A stretch of DNA of 64,000 nucleotides from positions 1-64,000 of the forward strand of contig DAORKI010000003.1 in assembly GCA_035439485.1 (NCBI GenBank), read 5' to 3'. The translations under genes and the position numbers were made by a program. Below are positions 10,107 through 19,009 of the stretch, one piece after another. The first letter of the stretch is position 1. Each line of letters begins with the position of its first letter. The notes under the pieces were generated by a model, which made no database searches, was not told where the DNA came from, and worked only from the letters and a program-made list of their open reading frames with translations. The stretch is from CAIKXD01 sp035439485. Lineage in GTDB: Bacteria; Bacteroidota; Bacteroidia; UBA4408.

Positions 10107-10574
10107 TTAAAAAAGTAACGGCAAAATCATTTTAGTATATTTTATATAGTTTTTGTAATTTAGATCAACATTTCCAAAAACATATTCCTCTATGTAAACA
10201 AGTAAACCTATAACTACCATAAAACTTAATTGCAGCATCGCAATTTTAAAATTGAAATATTCATATGTCAATGGTAGCGTTATTAATATCATTGCCAAAT
10301 ACATAGGATGTCTTAAAAAGCTATAAGGTCCGTGCATAATTATATAAGCACCTGGCTTAGGCAAAGGCATAAAACTGAAATATTTTTTGTTGAAACTAAC
10401 AAAGGCTAATACATAAAGTACAACACCTAACAATTGAATACCTAAACCGAAAAAATTTAAAGGGACCAATCCCCCAGCATAAAGAATCGCAAAAAATAAT
10501 CCAAATTTTAGCATCACTAAAATGCTTGAAAATAATTTTAATCCAAAGCTGTTACTGTAAGTAATTGTTTGCAT
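10107..10574 (-). CDS. Small membrane methyltransferase-like protein (ICMT/PEMT family)
   Basis: A 155-residue, strongly hydrophobic protein with about four membrane segments. The segment GPYSFLRHPMYLAMILI (about residues 84-100), followed by IEEYVFGNVDLNYKNYIKYT, matches the isoprenylcysteine carboxyl methyltransferase / phospholipid methyltransferase superfamily: the RHPxY motif and a later EE...Y..Y motif form the SAM-binding C-terminal part. Bacterial members mostly have unknown substrates, so no reaction is assigned. It lies just upstream of the giant T9SS gene on the same strand, with no terminator between, so co-transcription is possible. A weak -7-like box (TCAATTTG, one mismatch) lies at 10603-10610 on the minus strand. 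The 278 bases between this gene and uvrC hold nothing else I can support. Confidence 0.8.
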   Translation of the reverse strand: MQTITYSNSFGLKLFSSILVMLKFGLFFAILYAGGLVPLNFFGLGIQLLGVVLYVLAFVSFNKKYFSFMPLPKPGAYIIMHGPYSFLRHPMYLAMILITLPLTYEYFNFKIAMLQLSFMVVIGLLVYIEEYVFGNVDLNYKNYIKYTKMILPLLF

Positions 10575-10852
10575 AACTTGATTGTTTTAATACATTATAC
10601 CACAAATTGAATAAAATGGTTATGTTAATTTAATAGTTACACTTTATACTTTTAAACATCTAGCTTTTAATAAAGTCAATAATATAATTCCAAAAGAGGC
10701 ATTTAATGCGACTTTCAAGAGAAAACAAAAAGTAAATATTGGTAATTAATATATAAACCGACAACTGTTGACAAAAAGATGTTACCCATAAAAAAACTTA
10801 TATTTAAACAGTTTTTAAAAGGTTATCAATTAAAAAAATAAGGTATTTATCT

Positions 10853-12661
10853 TTATTTATTTTTGTCTATAAAATAAGCTACCACAAGTTGTGCCTTGCT
10901 TTTACCTAGAACGCTTTCAATTTCACTTAAACTGCTTTGAGATATTATTTTAACAGATTTAAAATGGCTTAATAGTTTTCCAGCGCTTTGTTCACTGATG
11001 CCTTTAATATTGGTTAATTCAGTTTTAATTGTTCCTTTAGAACGCTTATTCCGATGATGAGTGATTCCGAAACGGTGAGCCTCATCTCTTATATGTTGCA
11101 ATACTTTTAATGTTTCTCCTTTTTTATCGAGATATAAAGGCAAAGAGTCACCTGGATAATAAATTTCTTCCAGCTTCTTAGCTATACCAACAATTGCCAC
11201 TTTTCCGCGTAAATTTAATTTCTCTAGACTTTGTAAAGCAGCCCCTAACTGACCCTTTCCTCCATCAATTACTATTAAATCTGGAATAGGTTGTTCTTCC
11301 TCTAACAATCTTTTATATCTACGATAAATGATTTCTTCCATAGAAGCAAAGTCATTTGGGCCTTCTACCGTTTTGATATTGAAATGCCTATAATCCTTTT
11401 TGCTAGGTTTAAGTTCTTTAAAAACTGTCATAGCAGCAACAGGAAAAGCACCTTGAATGTTACTATTATCAAAACATTCAATATGTCGTGGCTCTAATGT
11501 CAATCGTAAATCCTTCATCATTTGAGTCAAAATTCGTTTGGTATGTCTTTCAGGGTCTACTAATTCTTGTTGCTTTTGTTTATCTCGTTTATAATACTCA
11601 ACATTTTTCAAGCTTAAATCAAGTAGTTTTCTTTTATCTCCACGTTGTGGTACAATAAATTCAATTCCTTCTGCTTTTAAATCTAATTCAAAAGGCACAA
11701 TAACTTCATTTGAATCACTTCCAAATCTTCCACGCAATTCTGCAAAACCAATTAGTAATAGTTCTTCGTCACTTTCGTTTAATTTCTTTTTCAATTCAAT
11801 GGTGTGTCCCTGCACCACCGAGCCATTTACCACTTTTAAATAGTTTACATAGGCAAAATCAACATCTGATAATATAGAAACAACATCAACATTATTTATT
11901 GAAGCACTTACAATTGCCGATTTACTTTGGTAATTTTCAAGCGAATCAATTCTCAATTTTATTTGATGAGCTTTTTCATATTCAAAATGTTCGGCATGGA
12001 GTTGCATTTTGGTTTTTAACTGTTTAATAATACCATAAATGTTTCCTTTAACAATTTGCTTTATTTCACTAATATTTTTTTCATACTCCTCATTGCTTTG
12101 CTTGCCTTCACAAGGGCCCTTACAATTTCCAATATGATATTCTAAACATACTTTAAATTTACGTGCATTAATATTCTTATTTGATAAATTAAAGTTGCAA
12201 TTGCGTAACTGATAGTTTTCTTTGATTAAATCAAGCATGGTGTACATCATTTTTACAGATGCAAAAGGACCAAAATAATTAGAGCCATCTTTTATTATTT
12301 GTCGAGTTGGAAACACTCGAGGGAACTCTTCATTTTTAATTACAATGCAAGGATATGTCCTGCCATCTTTTAATAATACGTTATATTTTGGTTGATATTT
12401 CTTTATTAAATTATTCTCCAGTAACAAGGCATCAAGCTCAGTTTCAACAATAATAAATTTAATATCAGCAATATTCTTTACTAGTGCTTGCGTTTTTCTA
12501 TCAAGCTGATTGTCGCGATTAAAATAAGATGTTACTCTTTTTTTTAAAACTTTTGCCTTTCCTACATAAATAATTACCCCATTCTCATCAAAGTACTGGT
12601 AAATTCCAGGCTTATCAGGAAGGCTTTTAATAATTGCTGAAAGTTGCTCTTCTTGTAGCAT
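10853..12661 (-). CDS. uvrC: Excinuclease ABC subunit C
   Basis: The nuclease of UvrABC nucleotide excision repair, which cuts on both sides of a DNA lesion. At 602 residues it has the full domain set: GIY-YIG nuclease (about residues 15-95, GIYQYFDENGVIIYVGKAKV), a Cys-rich segment (CLEYHIGNCKGPC, about 172-184), UVR motif for UvrB binding (about 215-247), RNase H-like endonuclease (about 394-540, with ECFDNSN and VIDGGKGQ carrying acidic catalytic residues), and C-terminal helix-hairpin-helix repeats (about 550-600, IKGISEQSAGKLL). It is last in a leftward holB-ricT-uvrC cluster with gaps of 36 and 26 bases, consistent with an operon. Nothing is missing or unusual. Confidence 0.97.
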   Translation of the reverse strand: MLQEEQLSAIIKSLPDKPGIYQYFDENGVIIYVGKAKVLKKRVTSYFNRDNQLDRKTQALVKNIADIKFIIVETELDALLLENNLIKKYQPKYNVLLKDGRTYPCIVIKNEEFPRVFPTRQIIKDGSNYFGPFASVKMMYTMLDLIKENYQLRNCNFNLSNKNINARKFKVCLEYHIGNCKGPCEGKQSNEEYEKNISEIKQIVKGNIYGIIKQLKTKMQLHAEHFEYEKAHQIKLRIDSLENYQSKSAIVSASINNVDVVSILSDVDFAYVNYLKVVNGSVVQGHTIELKKKLNESDEELLLIGFAELRGRFGSDSNEVIVPFELDLKAEGIEFIVPQRGDKRKLLDLSLKNVEYYKRDKQKQQELVDPERHTKRILTQMMKDLRLTLEPRHIECFDNSNIQGAFPVAAMTVFKELKPSKKDYRHFNIKTVEGPNDFASMEEIIYRRYKRLLEEEQPIPDLIVIDGGKGQLGAALQSLEKLNLRGKVAIVGIAKKLEEIYYPGDSLPLYLDKKGETLKVLQHIRDEAHRFGITHHRNKRSKGTIKTELTNIKGISEQSAGKLLSHFKSVKIISQSSLSEIESVLGKSKAQLVVAYFIDKNK

Positions 12662-12687
12662 GGGTTATAAGTAATAATGAAATCTAT

Positions 12688-14010
12688 TTACTCATTACTA
12701 GGCTTAGTTGGACGATTATTGTTGTTCCTATTTCGATTATTATTTCGATGTGGTTTTCTTTGTTGATTATTTGGAGTATTCACATCCTTAGTTATAGGTT
12801 TTGAATCTTCTTTTGTTTGACTATTGGTCGATGTATTTATAGGTTTTTCTATTGATCCTTTTTGTTCAGCAGAAACATTGCTCTGATTACCTTGACTTTT
12901 TTTCTTTTTCTTTTTCTTTTTCTTTTTTGTATTATCAAAACGAGTTAAACTATCCTGCCCAACAACATTTTCAAAATCAGGTAATTTTATCTTTGGAGTT
13001 TCTTTCTTAATGCTTATATCATCTGGTTTTTCACCTTTTTTGTTAAGTTCAATAATCTCGTTCACCCTTTCAACACTCAGTGGAATAAAATTACCAGGAT
13101 CATCAAAGTAGGAAAACCACATTACACGTTTAAAAATATCTGTTTTTTGGTGAAATGCTCTTCCTTTAACTGTCTCGAGTTTAGTATTTGAATCAGGAAT
13201 ATCTTTTAAAGCATCCAAATAGCTATCTAATTCGTAATTCAAACAGCATTTTAATTTGCCGCACTGCCCAGCAAGTTTAAGTGGATTTAAAGAAAGCTGT
13301 TGATATCTTGCAGCACTGGTTGAAACACTTCTAAAATCGGTAAGCCAAGTGGAGCAGCACAATTCACGACCGCATGATCCGATTCCACCTAATCTACTGG
13401 CCTCTTGTCGTGCGCCAATTTGTTTCATTTCAATCCGAATTTTAAACTCATCGGCCATGATTTTAATCAGTTCCCTAAAATCAACCCTCTCATCAGCTGT
13501 ATAATAAAAAATAGCTTTTGTTTTATCGCCTTGATATTCTACATCCGAAATTTTCATTTGAAGTTTAAGTTTCAAGGCCAAAGTACGTGCCTTGTACATC
13601 GTAGGAATTTCAAGATCTTTGGCCATTTGCCATTTATCAATATCAGTTTGCTTTGCTTTACGATAAACTTTCTTAATTTCAGCATGATCAAATGAAATAT
13701 TTTTCTTTTTCATCTGCATTCGTACTAATTCTCCTGATAATGAAACTACTCCAATGTCATGACCTGGTGAGGCTTCTGTGGCAACAATATCACCTTGAAA
13801 TAATTCCCCTCCAGTTTCATTACTATAAAAATCTTTCCTTCCATTTTTAAAGCGAACCTCAACCAAATTGAAAGGTTTAACGCCAGCAGGTGCTTCCATA
13901 TTGGCTAACCAATCAAATACATTAAGTTTCCCACAGCCACCAGTTCCACATGAACCGTTGCTTTTACATCCTCCAGGGGTTTTATTTGTGCTACAACTTG
14001 TACAACTCAT
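12688..14010 (-). CDS. ricT: RicT-like PSP1-domain protein (YaaT homologue)
   Basis: A 440-residue protein with the PSP1 domain (about residues 45-270). It has the conserved cysteine motifs CGRELCC (213-219) and CGKLKCC (250-256), which in the Bacillus RicA/RicF/RicT complex take part in Fe-S cluster binding and RNA processing control. The N-terminus adds five more cysteines in the first 26 residues (C3, C6, C15, C21, C26), a possible extra metal site. The C-terminus (about 355-440) is low complexity: eleven consecutive lysines, then a Gln/Asn/Lys/Arg-rich tail, which could bind nucleic acid. In many Bacteroidota this gene sits between holB and gldH; here uvrC follows holB-ricT instead and no gldH is seen. 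No RicA or RicF homologue is in the window, so the molecular role here is uncertain. Confidence 0.85.
   Translation of the reverse strand: MSCTSCSTNKTPGGCKSNGSCGTGGCGKLNVFDWLANMEAPAGVKPFNLVEVRFKNGRKDFYSNETGGELFQGDIVATEASPGHDIGVVSLSGELVRMQMKKKNISFDHAEIKKVYRKAKQTDIDKWQMAKDLEIPTMYKARTLALKLKLQMKISDVEYQGDKTKAIFYYTADERVDFRELIKIMADEFKIRIEMKQIGARQEASRLGGIGSCGRELCCSTWLTDFRSVSTSAARYQQLSLNPLKLAGQCGKLKCCLNYELDSYLDALKDIPDSNTKLETVKGRAFHQKTDIFKRVMWFSYFDDPGNFIPLSVERVNEIIELNKKGEKPDDISIKKETPKIKLPDFENVVGQDSLTRFDNTKKKKKKKKKKSQGNQSNVSAEQKGSIEKPINTSTNSQTKEDSKPITKDVNTPNNQQRKPHRNNNRNRNNNNRPTKPSNE
12897..12930. repeat. Short TTTTTC microsatellite inside ricT
   Basis: Imperfect tandem copies of the hexamer TTTTTC (AAAAAG on the coding strand) encode the eleven-lysine run of RicT. 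Unit gains or losses of six bases would keep the frame, but slippage in the A-runs could shift it. Confidence 0.6.
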
Positions 14011-14046
14011 ATATATAATGTTAAGAAAAACGCATTAAGAGGAGCA

Positions 14047-15198
14047 TTAAGCTACCTTTTGTAATACTGTTTTCCTGTTTAGTAATGTGCTTACCCTAAA
14101 AGATAAATTTAGGAAAAGCATTTTGCCATTGGCATTTCTTTCCAAGGCATAATAAGCCTTATCAAAGGCTTGCAATAAATCATCGCAGTTACCTGCATTT
14201 ACAAACTGCGAAAACTTTTTCAGCAGCTCCTTATCATTATCTGATAACTTAACCAATTGAGGCAAATTCAAATTTAACATCAATGTTTGTCGGGTTAATT
14301 GAACAGCATGTGCTAAAAAGTTTTTTTGATTTTCGCGTCCTGCACCCGACATTTTATCTACCCAAACCAATAACTTGGGCATATTTATCTTAAAACAAAT
14401 TCGCATCCACTCTAAAAATTCATCAATATCTTTTTTTAATAATTCCGCCTCTTGAGATAGCTTTAAAGCTAGATTTAAATTTCCTTCAGCTATAGCAGCA
14501 ATTTGAAAAGCTTTTTCGCTATTTACTGATAACTCTTCTATTAAAAACTGTTGAATTTCACCGTCCTCAACTGGCTTAAATCTTAAGGCTTGAGTTCTTG
14601 ATTGAATTGTGGTCATCAATTGTTCTCTTGATTCAGCTACAAGTAAAAAAATAGTTTTATCAGGTGGTTCTTCTAAAATTTTAAGTAATTTATTTGCTGT
14701 AAAATGATTCATGCACTCGGGCATCCATATAAGCATTATTTTATATTCACTCTCATAGGTGGTTAAGTTCAGCTTTTTAATTATATTACTTCCTTCTTGA
14801 GTTCCTATATTTCCTTGTTTGTTTTCAATCCCCAAACTTTTTAACCAATCGTATAAGTTTAAATATGGGTTATCAAGTATTGCTTTTCTCCATTCAAATA
14901 TAAAATCATCACAGCTGGGTTCCTTTTTTATTTGATTATTGGTATTAACAGGGAAAACCATGTGAAAATCGGGATGTACCAATTTTTCAAATTTAATACA
15001 TGAAGAACATGTGCCACAAGAATCATGAGTTTGTTTATTTAAACAACTTATATATTGTGAAAATGCAATTGCCATAGGTAAGCACCCTGATCCTTCAGGT
15101 CCAAAAAACAATTGTGCATGACTAACACGGTTGTGTTTAACCTGCTGGACTAGCGCTTCCTTAATGGAATTATTTCCGGCAACTTGTTTAAATAACAT
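14047..15198 (-). CDS. holB: DNA polymerase III clamp-loader subunit delta'
   Basis: A 383-residue AAA+-fold protein of the replicative clamp loader. Its N-terminal part shows SHAQLFFGPEGSGCLPMAIA (about residues 26-45), where the P-loop lysine is replaced (GSGC instead of GSGK). This fits a delta' subunit that does not itself hydrolyse ATP. A zinc module, CGTCSSC, is near residues 61-67. Later motifs include KLLKILEEPPDKTIFLLV and QSRTQALRF, the SRC-like sensor region (SRT here). It is the first gene of the leftward holB-ricT-uvrC cluster. The partner delta subunit gene, holA, is in the same window at 48116-49180. Confidence 0.93.
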   Translation of the reverse strand: MLFKQVAGNNSIKEALVQQVKHNRVSHAQLFFGPEGSGCLPMAIAFSQYISCLNKQTHDSCGTCSSCIKFEKLVHPDFHMVFPVNTNNQIKKEPSCDDFIFEWRKAILDNPYLNLYDWLKSLGIENKQGNIGTQEGSNIIKKLNLTTYESEYKIMLIWMPECMNHFTANKLLKILEEPPDKTIFLLVAESREQLMTTIQSRTQALRFKPVEDGEIQQFLIEELSVNSEKAFQIAAIAEGNLNLALKLSQEAELLKKDIDEFLEWMRICFKINMPKLLVWVDKMSGAGRENQKNFLAHAVQLTRQTLMLNLNLPQLVKLSDNDKELLKKFSQFVNAGNCDDLLQAFDKAYYALERNANGKMLFLNLSFRVSTLLNRKTVLQKVA

Positions 15199-15272
15199 AA
15201 TACAAAATCAATATAAGGTCCAAAAAGGACCAATTATACTTAAACTATAAATAATTCAAGCAAGATTGATGA

Positions 15273-16004
15273 TTAATTAACCATCAATCTTTTTGTATCT
15301 ATGATATTTCCATTAGATTTTAAAGTAACAAAGTAAATTCCACTAGGTAAATCAGCAACATTTAAATTGGTACTTTTGCTACCAGCAACTACAGGAATTA
15401 TACGTTGAACTTGACCCAATAAATTTTTCAATTCTAACGAAGCTTGTCCTTGATTTAAAGCAAAATTAACGGTGACGTTATTATTAGCAGGATTAGGATA
15501 AATTGAATTTAATTTTGGAGTCGCATTAATTTCACTGATGGAAGTTGGAGTAGCATTAAAACGAACTAATATTGAAGAAGTATCATTTAAATCAGCTACA
15601 TTCTGCAAAATGTATCTTACAGTAGAAACTCCTAAATTTCCTTTTGGGGCATAATCTAGATACATGTCTAAAAATTCTCCATTGGGATTTAAAATAATAT
15701 TACCCAATGATGTATCTGTTTCTGGTGAATAACAAGCTTCCCAGCAAAAATAATTAGAAGTACCAGGTATAGTATCAAGTTGTTGTCTAATCATTCTAAT
15801 AGTTTTTGCCGAGGTTCCAGTATTTTTTACCGTAAAACCATGAAATGTATAGGCACTGTTTCCTTGGTAGTCAGTTATGTCAAACCAAGCATCAATACTG
15901 CCGTTGGAATAGTCTTGCCCTCCTTTAGAAATTTTAATTTCTTGGGCAAATGAACTATAAGCAGTGGTTAATGCAATAAACGTAAGTAAAAATATTTTTT
16001 TCAT
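15273..16004 (-). CDS. Small T9SS-exported protein of unknown function
   Basis: A 243-residue protein with a signal peptide (about residues 1-20, ending SSFAQ) and a C-terminal T9SS type A sorting domain (about 165-243: SIYPNPANNNVTVNF, then SGIYFVTLKSNG). The central domain (about 22-160) is beta-rich with a distinctive FCWEACY motif near residue 80 that could form a disulfide after export. I do not recognise that domain. The gene is divergent from the Omp28-like T9SS protein, so both may be controlled from the shared 380-base region. A GGTCC/GGACC hairpin follows at 15217-15231 but lacks a T-tract, so termination before holB is uncertain. Confidence 0.85.
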   Translation of the reverse strand: MKKIFLLTFIALTTAYSSFAQEIKISKGGQDYSNGSIDAWFDITDYQGNSAYTFHGFTVKNTGTSAKTIRMIRQQLDTIPGTSNYFCWEACYSPETDTSLGNIILNPNGEFLDMYLDYAPKGNLGVSTVRYILQNVADLNDTSSILVRFNATPTSISEINATPKLNSIYPNPANNNVTVNFALNQGQASLELKNLLGQVQRIIPVVAGSKSTNLNVADLPSGIYFVTLKSNGNIIDTKRLMVN

Positions 16005-16038
16005 ATTAATGTATATATAGATTGATATTTATAAAACA

Positions 16039-16046
16039 CAAATATA
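16039..16046 (-). promoter_or_regulatory. -7 box for the 243-residue T9SS gene (TATATTTG)
   Basis: The minus strand reads TATATTTG, an exact match to TAnnTTTG, 34 bases before the ATG at 16004. The nearest TTG is 23 bases further upstream, a slightly long spacing, so the -33 element is weak. Confidence 0.45.
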
Positions 16047-16337
16047 CTATTTTAGAACAAAAAATACATCAAGAATTCTTTTTTTTATTCGAATACTCAT
16101 TATTAGTGGTCGCAAAATGTTAAATTCACATAAATTTAAATTTTGTCAATAGTGAAATAACCATTTATATCATTTTTAATATTTGATGATTTGTAACAAT
16201 ATGTATATCACAACAATATTGTATCTGCACATATCAAATTTGTTAATCTATTTCATTTTGTAATATTTCTTGTATTAAAAATTATCTGAATTATTTGTTG
16301 CCAACGAACCTCCATATAATAGGATATACATAATTTA

Positions 16338-16368
16338 TTTGCATAATTAATGACAACCAGTATATTTG
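16338..16368 (+). promoter_or_regulatory. Promoter of the Omp28-like gene (TTTG-N19-TATATTTG)
   Basis: TTTG at 16338-16341 and TATATTTG at 16361-16368 match both boxes of the Bacteroidota housekeeping promoter with the usual 19-base spacer. The ATG lies 16 bases after the -7 box. Confidence 0.75.
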
Positions 16369-16384
16369 TATTAAAATCAATCAT

Positions 16385-18442
16385 ATGAAAAAAATTCTAC
16401 TCTTCTCTATCTTTGTCCTTTTGTTTGTAATCCAATCAGAGGCGCAGTATTGGCAAATTCCAAATCCCAATGCAGGTTTTAATCCAGGCGGACTTAACAC
16501 AGATGCTGAATATCCAGTCGGAAGTGGATTAGCAGCCTCGTGGACTACTTGTTTAGCATCATCTTCCAGTCCAGTTTGGTCTACCACTCAAACTATTCCT
16601 TTTCCATTCTCCTTTAATGGTACAGCGGTAAGCGATTTCAAAGTTTCAAATAGTGGTATACTTACCTTTGATGTTGGCACTGCTTTAGCAGCTCCTGGTT
16701 TTTCAGCAATTTCACTACCAAGTGCACTTATTCCAAATAACTCTATTTGCATTTCTGGACTTGGAGGAATTGGTGCCAACGACAATGTTGTAAGAAAAAC
16801 ATTCGGTACTTCACCTAATCGTCAACTTTGGATATTTTTTACATCATACGGATATGGAACGACTGTTTCAGATGGAAGTAATTTTACCTATTGGAGCATA
16901 GTATTAGATGAAACAACCAACAGAATTCATATAGTTGATCAACGAACAGGTGGGTATACTACCGCAGGTGTAGTTTCTGCAGGTGTTCAAATAGATGCAT
17001 CTACAGCATACAGTGTGGCCGGTTCACCAGCTTTGGCTTTTTTATCTGGTACTAGCCCAGCACAAGATGATAATTCCTTTTATACTTTCATACCTGGAGC
17101 ACAACCTTCATTTGACATGTCAGTAACTGCCATAACTTCTAGTCCATATTTGAGCCCTGGTAATACTAACTTTACTGGAACCATAAAAAATTTGGGATTG
17201 ACCACTATTACTTCGTTTAATATTAATTACAAAATTGATGGAGGAACTCCAGTTACAGCAACTATTTCAGGTGTTAATATAACAAGTGGTTCAACTTATA
17301 ATTTTACCCACAACACTCCATGGAATGCAGTTATTGGAACCCATACTTTGGAAATGTATGCCACTGATTTAAACGGCTCAAATATTGATGCGAATACTTT
17401 TGATGATTCTCATACACAAACCATAAACGTTTTAAGCGAGCTTGTGCCTCGCATTCCTTTATTTGAGATATTCACCAGTTCTACTTGTGGACCATGCGCT
17501 CCAGGCAACACGAACTATCACTCCATTATAGATGTTAAGCCTGCAAGTGAATTTGTAAGTATAAAATATCAACAAGATTTTCCTTCAACTGGCGATCCAT
17601 ATGCAACTACAGAGTCAGTGAATAGAAGAACAAGTTATTATGCTATTACATCAATTCCTCGAATGATGATTGATGGAGGATGGAACAGTAATGCAAGTGC
17701 CTTTACTACTGCTTTATATGACGATTCAAGATCTAAGCCAGCTCAGTATAAATTAAATGGAACGTATTCAGTAAATGGGAAATTGGTAGGCGCAAAGGTA
17801 AAATACGCTCCTGTGTTTAATTCAACTGGTGCTAAATTATATGTGGCTATTTTAGAAGGAGTAACTTCTCAAAACGTAAAAACCAATGGTGAAACAGAAT
17901 TCAAACATGTGATGAAAAAAATGTTGCCAAATGAAACTGGCACTAATTTACCGGCTCAATCACCTGGTGTTTGGGACTCTACAACTTTTACTTATACCTT
18001 TAATGGTGAATACAGATTACCAACAGATGGGCAATCAGCAAATAGAATTAATCATACTACGGAACATAGTGTAGAAGAGTTTTCTGATTTATATGTGATT
18101 GCTTGGATACAAGGAAATGATAAAGTTGTTTACCAAGCTGCAAATTTGTCGCTTACTACGGGAATTGAATCAGTATCAAACGTTTTAAAAGATGTTGATG
18201 TTTATCCAAATCCAACTCAAAATGTAATTAATATAAAAATCAATTTAAGTCAAAATGAGCAAATCGTATCAACACTTGTTGATTTAGAAGGGAATGTAAT
18301 CAACAGCAAAATGTCTCAGTTAAAATCTGGAACAAATAATATTGATTTTGATGCAACACAATTAGCTTCTGGAATTTATCATGTAATGATATTTGACTCT
18401 AAAGGAAACTCTTCTGTGCACAAGGTTGTGGTTCAAAAGTAG
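16385..18442 (+). CDS. Omp28-like, thioredoxin-fold T9SS-exported protein
   Basis: A 685-residue protein with a signal peptide (residues 1-20, IQSEAQ), a beta-sandwich N-terminal half (about 21-350, with a CARDB-like stretch near 250-340), an Omp28-family region (about 355-590) and a T9SS type A sorting domain (about 600-685; VDVYPNPTQN, then SGIYHVMIFD). The Omp28 region carries FTSSTCGPCAPGN with a CGPC motif at about 368-371, the active-site pattern of thioredoxin-like proteins, so it could act in redox or disulfide chemistry after export. Omp28 proteins are known as outer-membrane or surface proteins of Bacteroidota; their biochemical role is not established. It has its own promoter and a strong terminator, so it is monocistronic. 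Confidence 0.88.
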   Translation: MKKILLFSIFVLLFVIQSEAQYWQIPNPNAGFNPGGLNTDAEYPVGSGLAASWTTCLASSSSPVWSTTQTIPFPFSFNGTAVSDFKVSNSGILTFDVGTALAAPGFSAISLPSALIPNNSICISGLGGIGANDNVVRKTFGTSPNRQLWIFFTSYGYGTTVSDGSNFTYWSIVLDETTNRIHIVDQRTGGYTTAGVVSAGVQIDASTAYSVAGSPALAFLSGTSPAQDDNSFYTFIPGAQPSFDMSVTAITSSPYLSPGNTNFTGTIKNLGLTTITSFNINYKIDGGTPVTATISGVNITSGSTYNFTHNTPWNAVIGTHTLEMYATDLNGSNIDANTFDDSHTQTINVLSELVPRIPLFEIFTSSTCGPCAPGNTNYHSIIDVKPASEFVSIKYQQDFPSTGDPYATTESVNRRTSYYAITSIPRMMIDGGWNSNASAFTTALYDDSRSKPAQYKLNGTYSVNGKLVGAKVKYAPVFNSTGAKLYVAILEGVTSQNVKTNGETEFKHVMKKMLPNETGTNLPAQSPGVWDSTTFTYTFNGEYRLPTDGQSANRINHTTEHSVEEFSDLYVIAWIQGNDKVVYQAANLSLTTGIESVSNVLKDVDVYPNPTQNVINIKINLSQNEQIVSTLVDLEGNVINSKMSQLKSGTNNIDFDATQLASGIYHVMIFDSKGNSSVHKVVVQK

Positions 18443-18455
18443 TTTTAAAGATTGT

Positions 18456-18493
18456 AAAAAAAGGGATACAAAATTTTGTATCCCTTTTTTTTT
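18456..18493 (+). terminator. Strong intrinsic terminator after the Omp28-like gene
   Basis: A perfect 36-base inverted repeat (18456-18473 with 18474-18491), core GGGATACAAAA, flanked by A7 and T9 runs. It begins 13 bases after the TAG and is nearly symmetric, so it could stop transcription from both sides. Confidence 0.9.
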
Positions 18494-18606
18494 ATGCATA
18501 TTATACACTTAAAATCCGTCCATTTTAATTTTATAACAATTCAGGTTTATAACTTTAACAGTCACTAATTTGTTTTTGTAAAAAAAATTTTTACAATTGT
18601 TCAAAA

Positions 18607-18614
18607 TATTTTTG
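18607..18614 (+). promoter_or_regulatory. Possible -7 box abutting apaG (TATTTTTG)
   Basis: TATTTTTG matches TAnnTTTG but ends only 2 bases before the apaG ATG. If used, the mRNA would be leaderless or would begin inside the start codon. No TTTG box lies at 17-21 bases upstream, so this may be chance. Confidence 0.25.
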
Positions 18615-18616
18615 TT

Positions 18617-19009
18617 ATGCCAACTGTTTCAAAAATTACTCAAGGCATTTTAATTCAGGCAGAGCCTGAGTTTAATGAAGTTTATTCAAGTGTGGAACGC
18701 AATAATTATGTGTTTACCTACCATATTGCAATTCACAACAATACTAATTTTGCATGCCAATTACTTCACAGAAAGTGGATAATTTTCGACTCCATAGGTG
18801 TGCAAAGTGAAGTTAAAGGTGATGGCGTTATAGGTGTGCAACCCATAATAAAACCTGGTGAGGTGTATCGATATGATTCATATTGCCCAATAAAGTCAGA
18901 TATTGGTTATATGAAGGGCATTTATCAAATGAAAAGAATTGATAATAATAGTTATTTTGATGTTCAAATTCCTATGTTTGAACTCATAATGCCAAGTAGA
19001 TTAAACTAA
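18617..19009 (+). CDS. apaG: ApaG-domain protein
   Basis: A 130-residue single-domain protein matching ApaG along its whole length: YHIAIHNNTNFACQLLHRKWI (beta sandwich), then the characteristic GVIGVQPIIKPGEVYRYDS, CPIKSDIGYMKGIYQM and FDVQIPMFELIMPSRLN. ApaG is a small cytoplasmic immunoglobulin-like protein linked genetically to Co2+/Mg2+ sensitivity and found fused to F-box proteins in eukaryotes; its reaction is unknown. It stands alone between a strong terminator and a convergent lipoprotein gene, overlapping the latter by 4 bases at the stop codons. Confidence 0.92.
   Translation: MPTVSKITQGILIQAEPEFNEVYSSVERNNYVFTYHIAIHNNTNFACQLLHRKWIIFDSIGVQSEVKGDGVIGVQPIIKPGEVYRYDSYCPIKSDIGYMKGIYQMKRIDNNSYFDVQIPMFELIMPSRLN

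Larger units (their letters stand above)
16005..16384. other. Divergent regulatory region between two T9SS cargo genes
   Basis: 380 AT-rich bases without a gene. It holds a -7 box for the leftward gene (minus-strand TATATTTG, 16046-16039) and a full promoter for the rightward gene (16338-16368). Between them is a perfect 10-base palindrome ACAATATTGT (16213-16222), with a partial copy ACAATAT nearby at about 16197, which might be an operator. I see no RNA gene or small ORF worth calling. Confidence 0.5.

Noticed and set aside
16381..16785. Two minus-strand frames opposite the start of the Omp28-like gene.
   Set aside because: They overlap a gene with a clear promoter, signal peptide and conserved domains, and have no promoter of their own.
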